Source of the DNA: Gordonia sp. (in: high G+C Gram-positive bacteria)
GTDB taxonomy: Bacteria; Actinomycetota; Actinomycetes; Mycobacteriales; Mycobacteriaceae
Direction: 5' to 3'
Assembly: GCF_020438995.1 (NCBI RefSeq)
Contig: NZ_JAGQTN010000038.1
Coordinates: 1 to 32,110 of the forward strand
Length of the DNA stretch: 32,110 nucleotides
Shown here: positions 31,632-32,110 of the stretch, piece after piece
How the letters are laid out: each line of letters starts with the position of its first letter
How positions within the stretch are numbered: the first letter of the stretch is position 1
Notes under the pieces: model-generated
What the model saw: the letters and a program-made list of their open reading frames with translations, nothing else
What the model was told of the DNA's origin: nothing
Databases searched by the model: none
Program-made: the position numbers and the translations under genes

Positions 31632-32110
31632 TCAGTCGAAGACGTCGCCGATCGTCTGCGCGGTGGCGGCGCGGCGCAGCCATGTTTCGAGCTGCTCGAT
31701 GTCGTCACAGCTCTGCACGCGCTCACGTACCGCGTCGGGAACGTCGATACCGCGGGCGTGGAGCACGGTCAGGATGCCGGCAGCCTCGCCTTCGGCCTTC
31801 CCCTCGCCGTAGTACTTCCTGGCGAAGGGCGATTGATACTCCCAGGTCGTAGCAGTCACAAGTCGCTCCCATTTCGCTCGGGCAGCCCCTGAAAGCACCG
31901 CCCAGATCAGTTCAGAATACACATGGCCGTGCTCGAAGTCCGTGGCGATCGCAGCCGCCAACGCCTCCAAAACCTCAGGTACGGCGTAGTGCGCCATTGC
32001 CGACAGCATCGCCAGCTCCCGGCTTGATGCCGCGACATCGGCATCATCGATCACCGGAACGAGATTCGGTCCGACCACGATCGGGGTGATCATCGACCCG
32101 CGTCCGATCT
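31632..32110 (-). CDS. Rpn-like PD-(D/E)XK nuclease family protein, copy C, 5' part outside the window
   Basis: The C-terminal 159 codons of a third copy, closely similar to copy B (MITPIVVGPNLVPVIDDADV, then ELIWAVLSGAARAKWERLVT). The frame is open to the last base (IGRGS before MITP), so the nuclease core lies beyond the window edge. The GKAE repeat tract is short here (GEGKAEGEAAG). Same strand as copy B, 1.3 kb apart, with the antitoxin between. Confidence 0.8.
   Translation of the reverse strand, partial: IGRGSMITPIVVGPNLVPVIDDADVAASSRELAMLSAMAHYAVPEVLEALAAAIATDFEHGHVYSELIWAVLSGAARAKWERLVTATTWEYQSPFARKYYGEGKAEGEAAGILTVLHARGIDVPDAVRERVQSCDDIEQLETWLRRAATAQTIGDVFD

Overview
The window is high-GC DNA typical of an actinomycete. 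The gene content fits a mycolic-acid-containing member of the Mycobacteriales (Gordonia, Williamsia or Rhodococcus-like): a DesA1-type acyl-ACP desaturase next to a Dus family tRNA-dihydrouridine synthase (the arrangement of Rv0824c/Rv0823c in Mycobacterium tuberculosis), a WS/DGAT acyltransferase, a glutamine-dependent NAD+ synthetase, and many GTG starts and GTGA stop/start overlaps. Genus is an inference; no rRNA gene is present to fix it.

Positions 1-16.4 kb are ordinary chromosome: dus-desA, a SnoaL-like protein divergent from WS/DGAT, nadE, an MBL-fold hydrolase divergent from a CaiB/BaiF CoA-transferase, a GNAT protein, a copper cluster (small membrane protein, YcnI/DUF1775, CopC, CopD), two alpha/beta hydrolases, a metallophosphoesterase and a two-gene membrane operon divergent from a TetR regulator. 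Positions 17.2-20.5 kb hold a tRNA-Lys gene and two nearly identical tRNA-Glu/Asp/Phe clusters, each with its own promoter and intrinsic terminator. They bracket a TetR regulator and a carotenoid-cleavage-oxygenase-like gene.

Positions 20.5-32.1 kb look like an accessory region. It begins with a frameshifted Rpn-like PD-(D/E)XK gene, continues with an acyl-CoA synthetase, a vapBC pair, a remnant of an XRE-type antitoxin and a low-GC membrane-protein gene, and ends with two more Rpn-like copies interleaved with VapB-like antitoxin and PIN-toxin debris.

The centre of the accessory region is a compact minus-strand operon (29.7 to 24.2 kb). It encodes a soluble FtsK/EccC-like protein with three ATPase-like domains, of which only the middle one keeps a canonical Walker A; a coiled-coil protein with a C-terminal ParB-like motif; two short helical proteins with WXG100-like features; and probably a four-helix membrane protein. 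No other ESX secretion component is present, so this may be an undescribed T7SS-like or conflict module. A run of ten C residues at the start of the ATPase puts the best start codon (ATG with a strong ribosome binding site) out of frame by one base. This suggests phase variation, or a homopolymer sequencing error.
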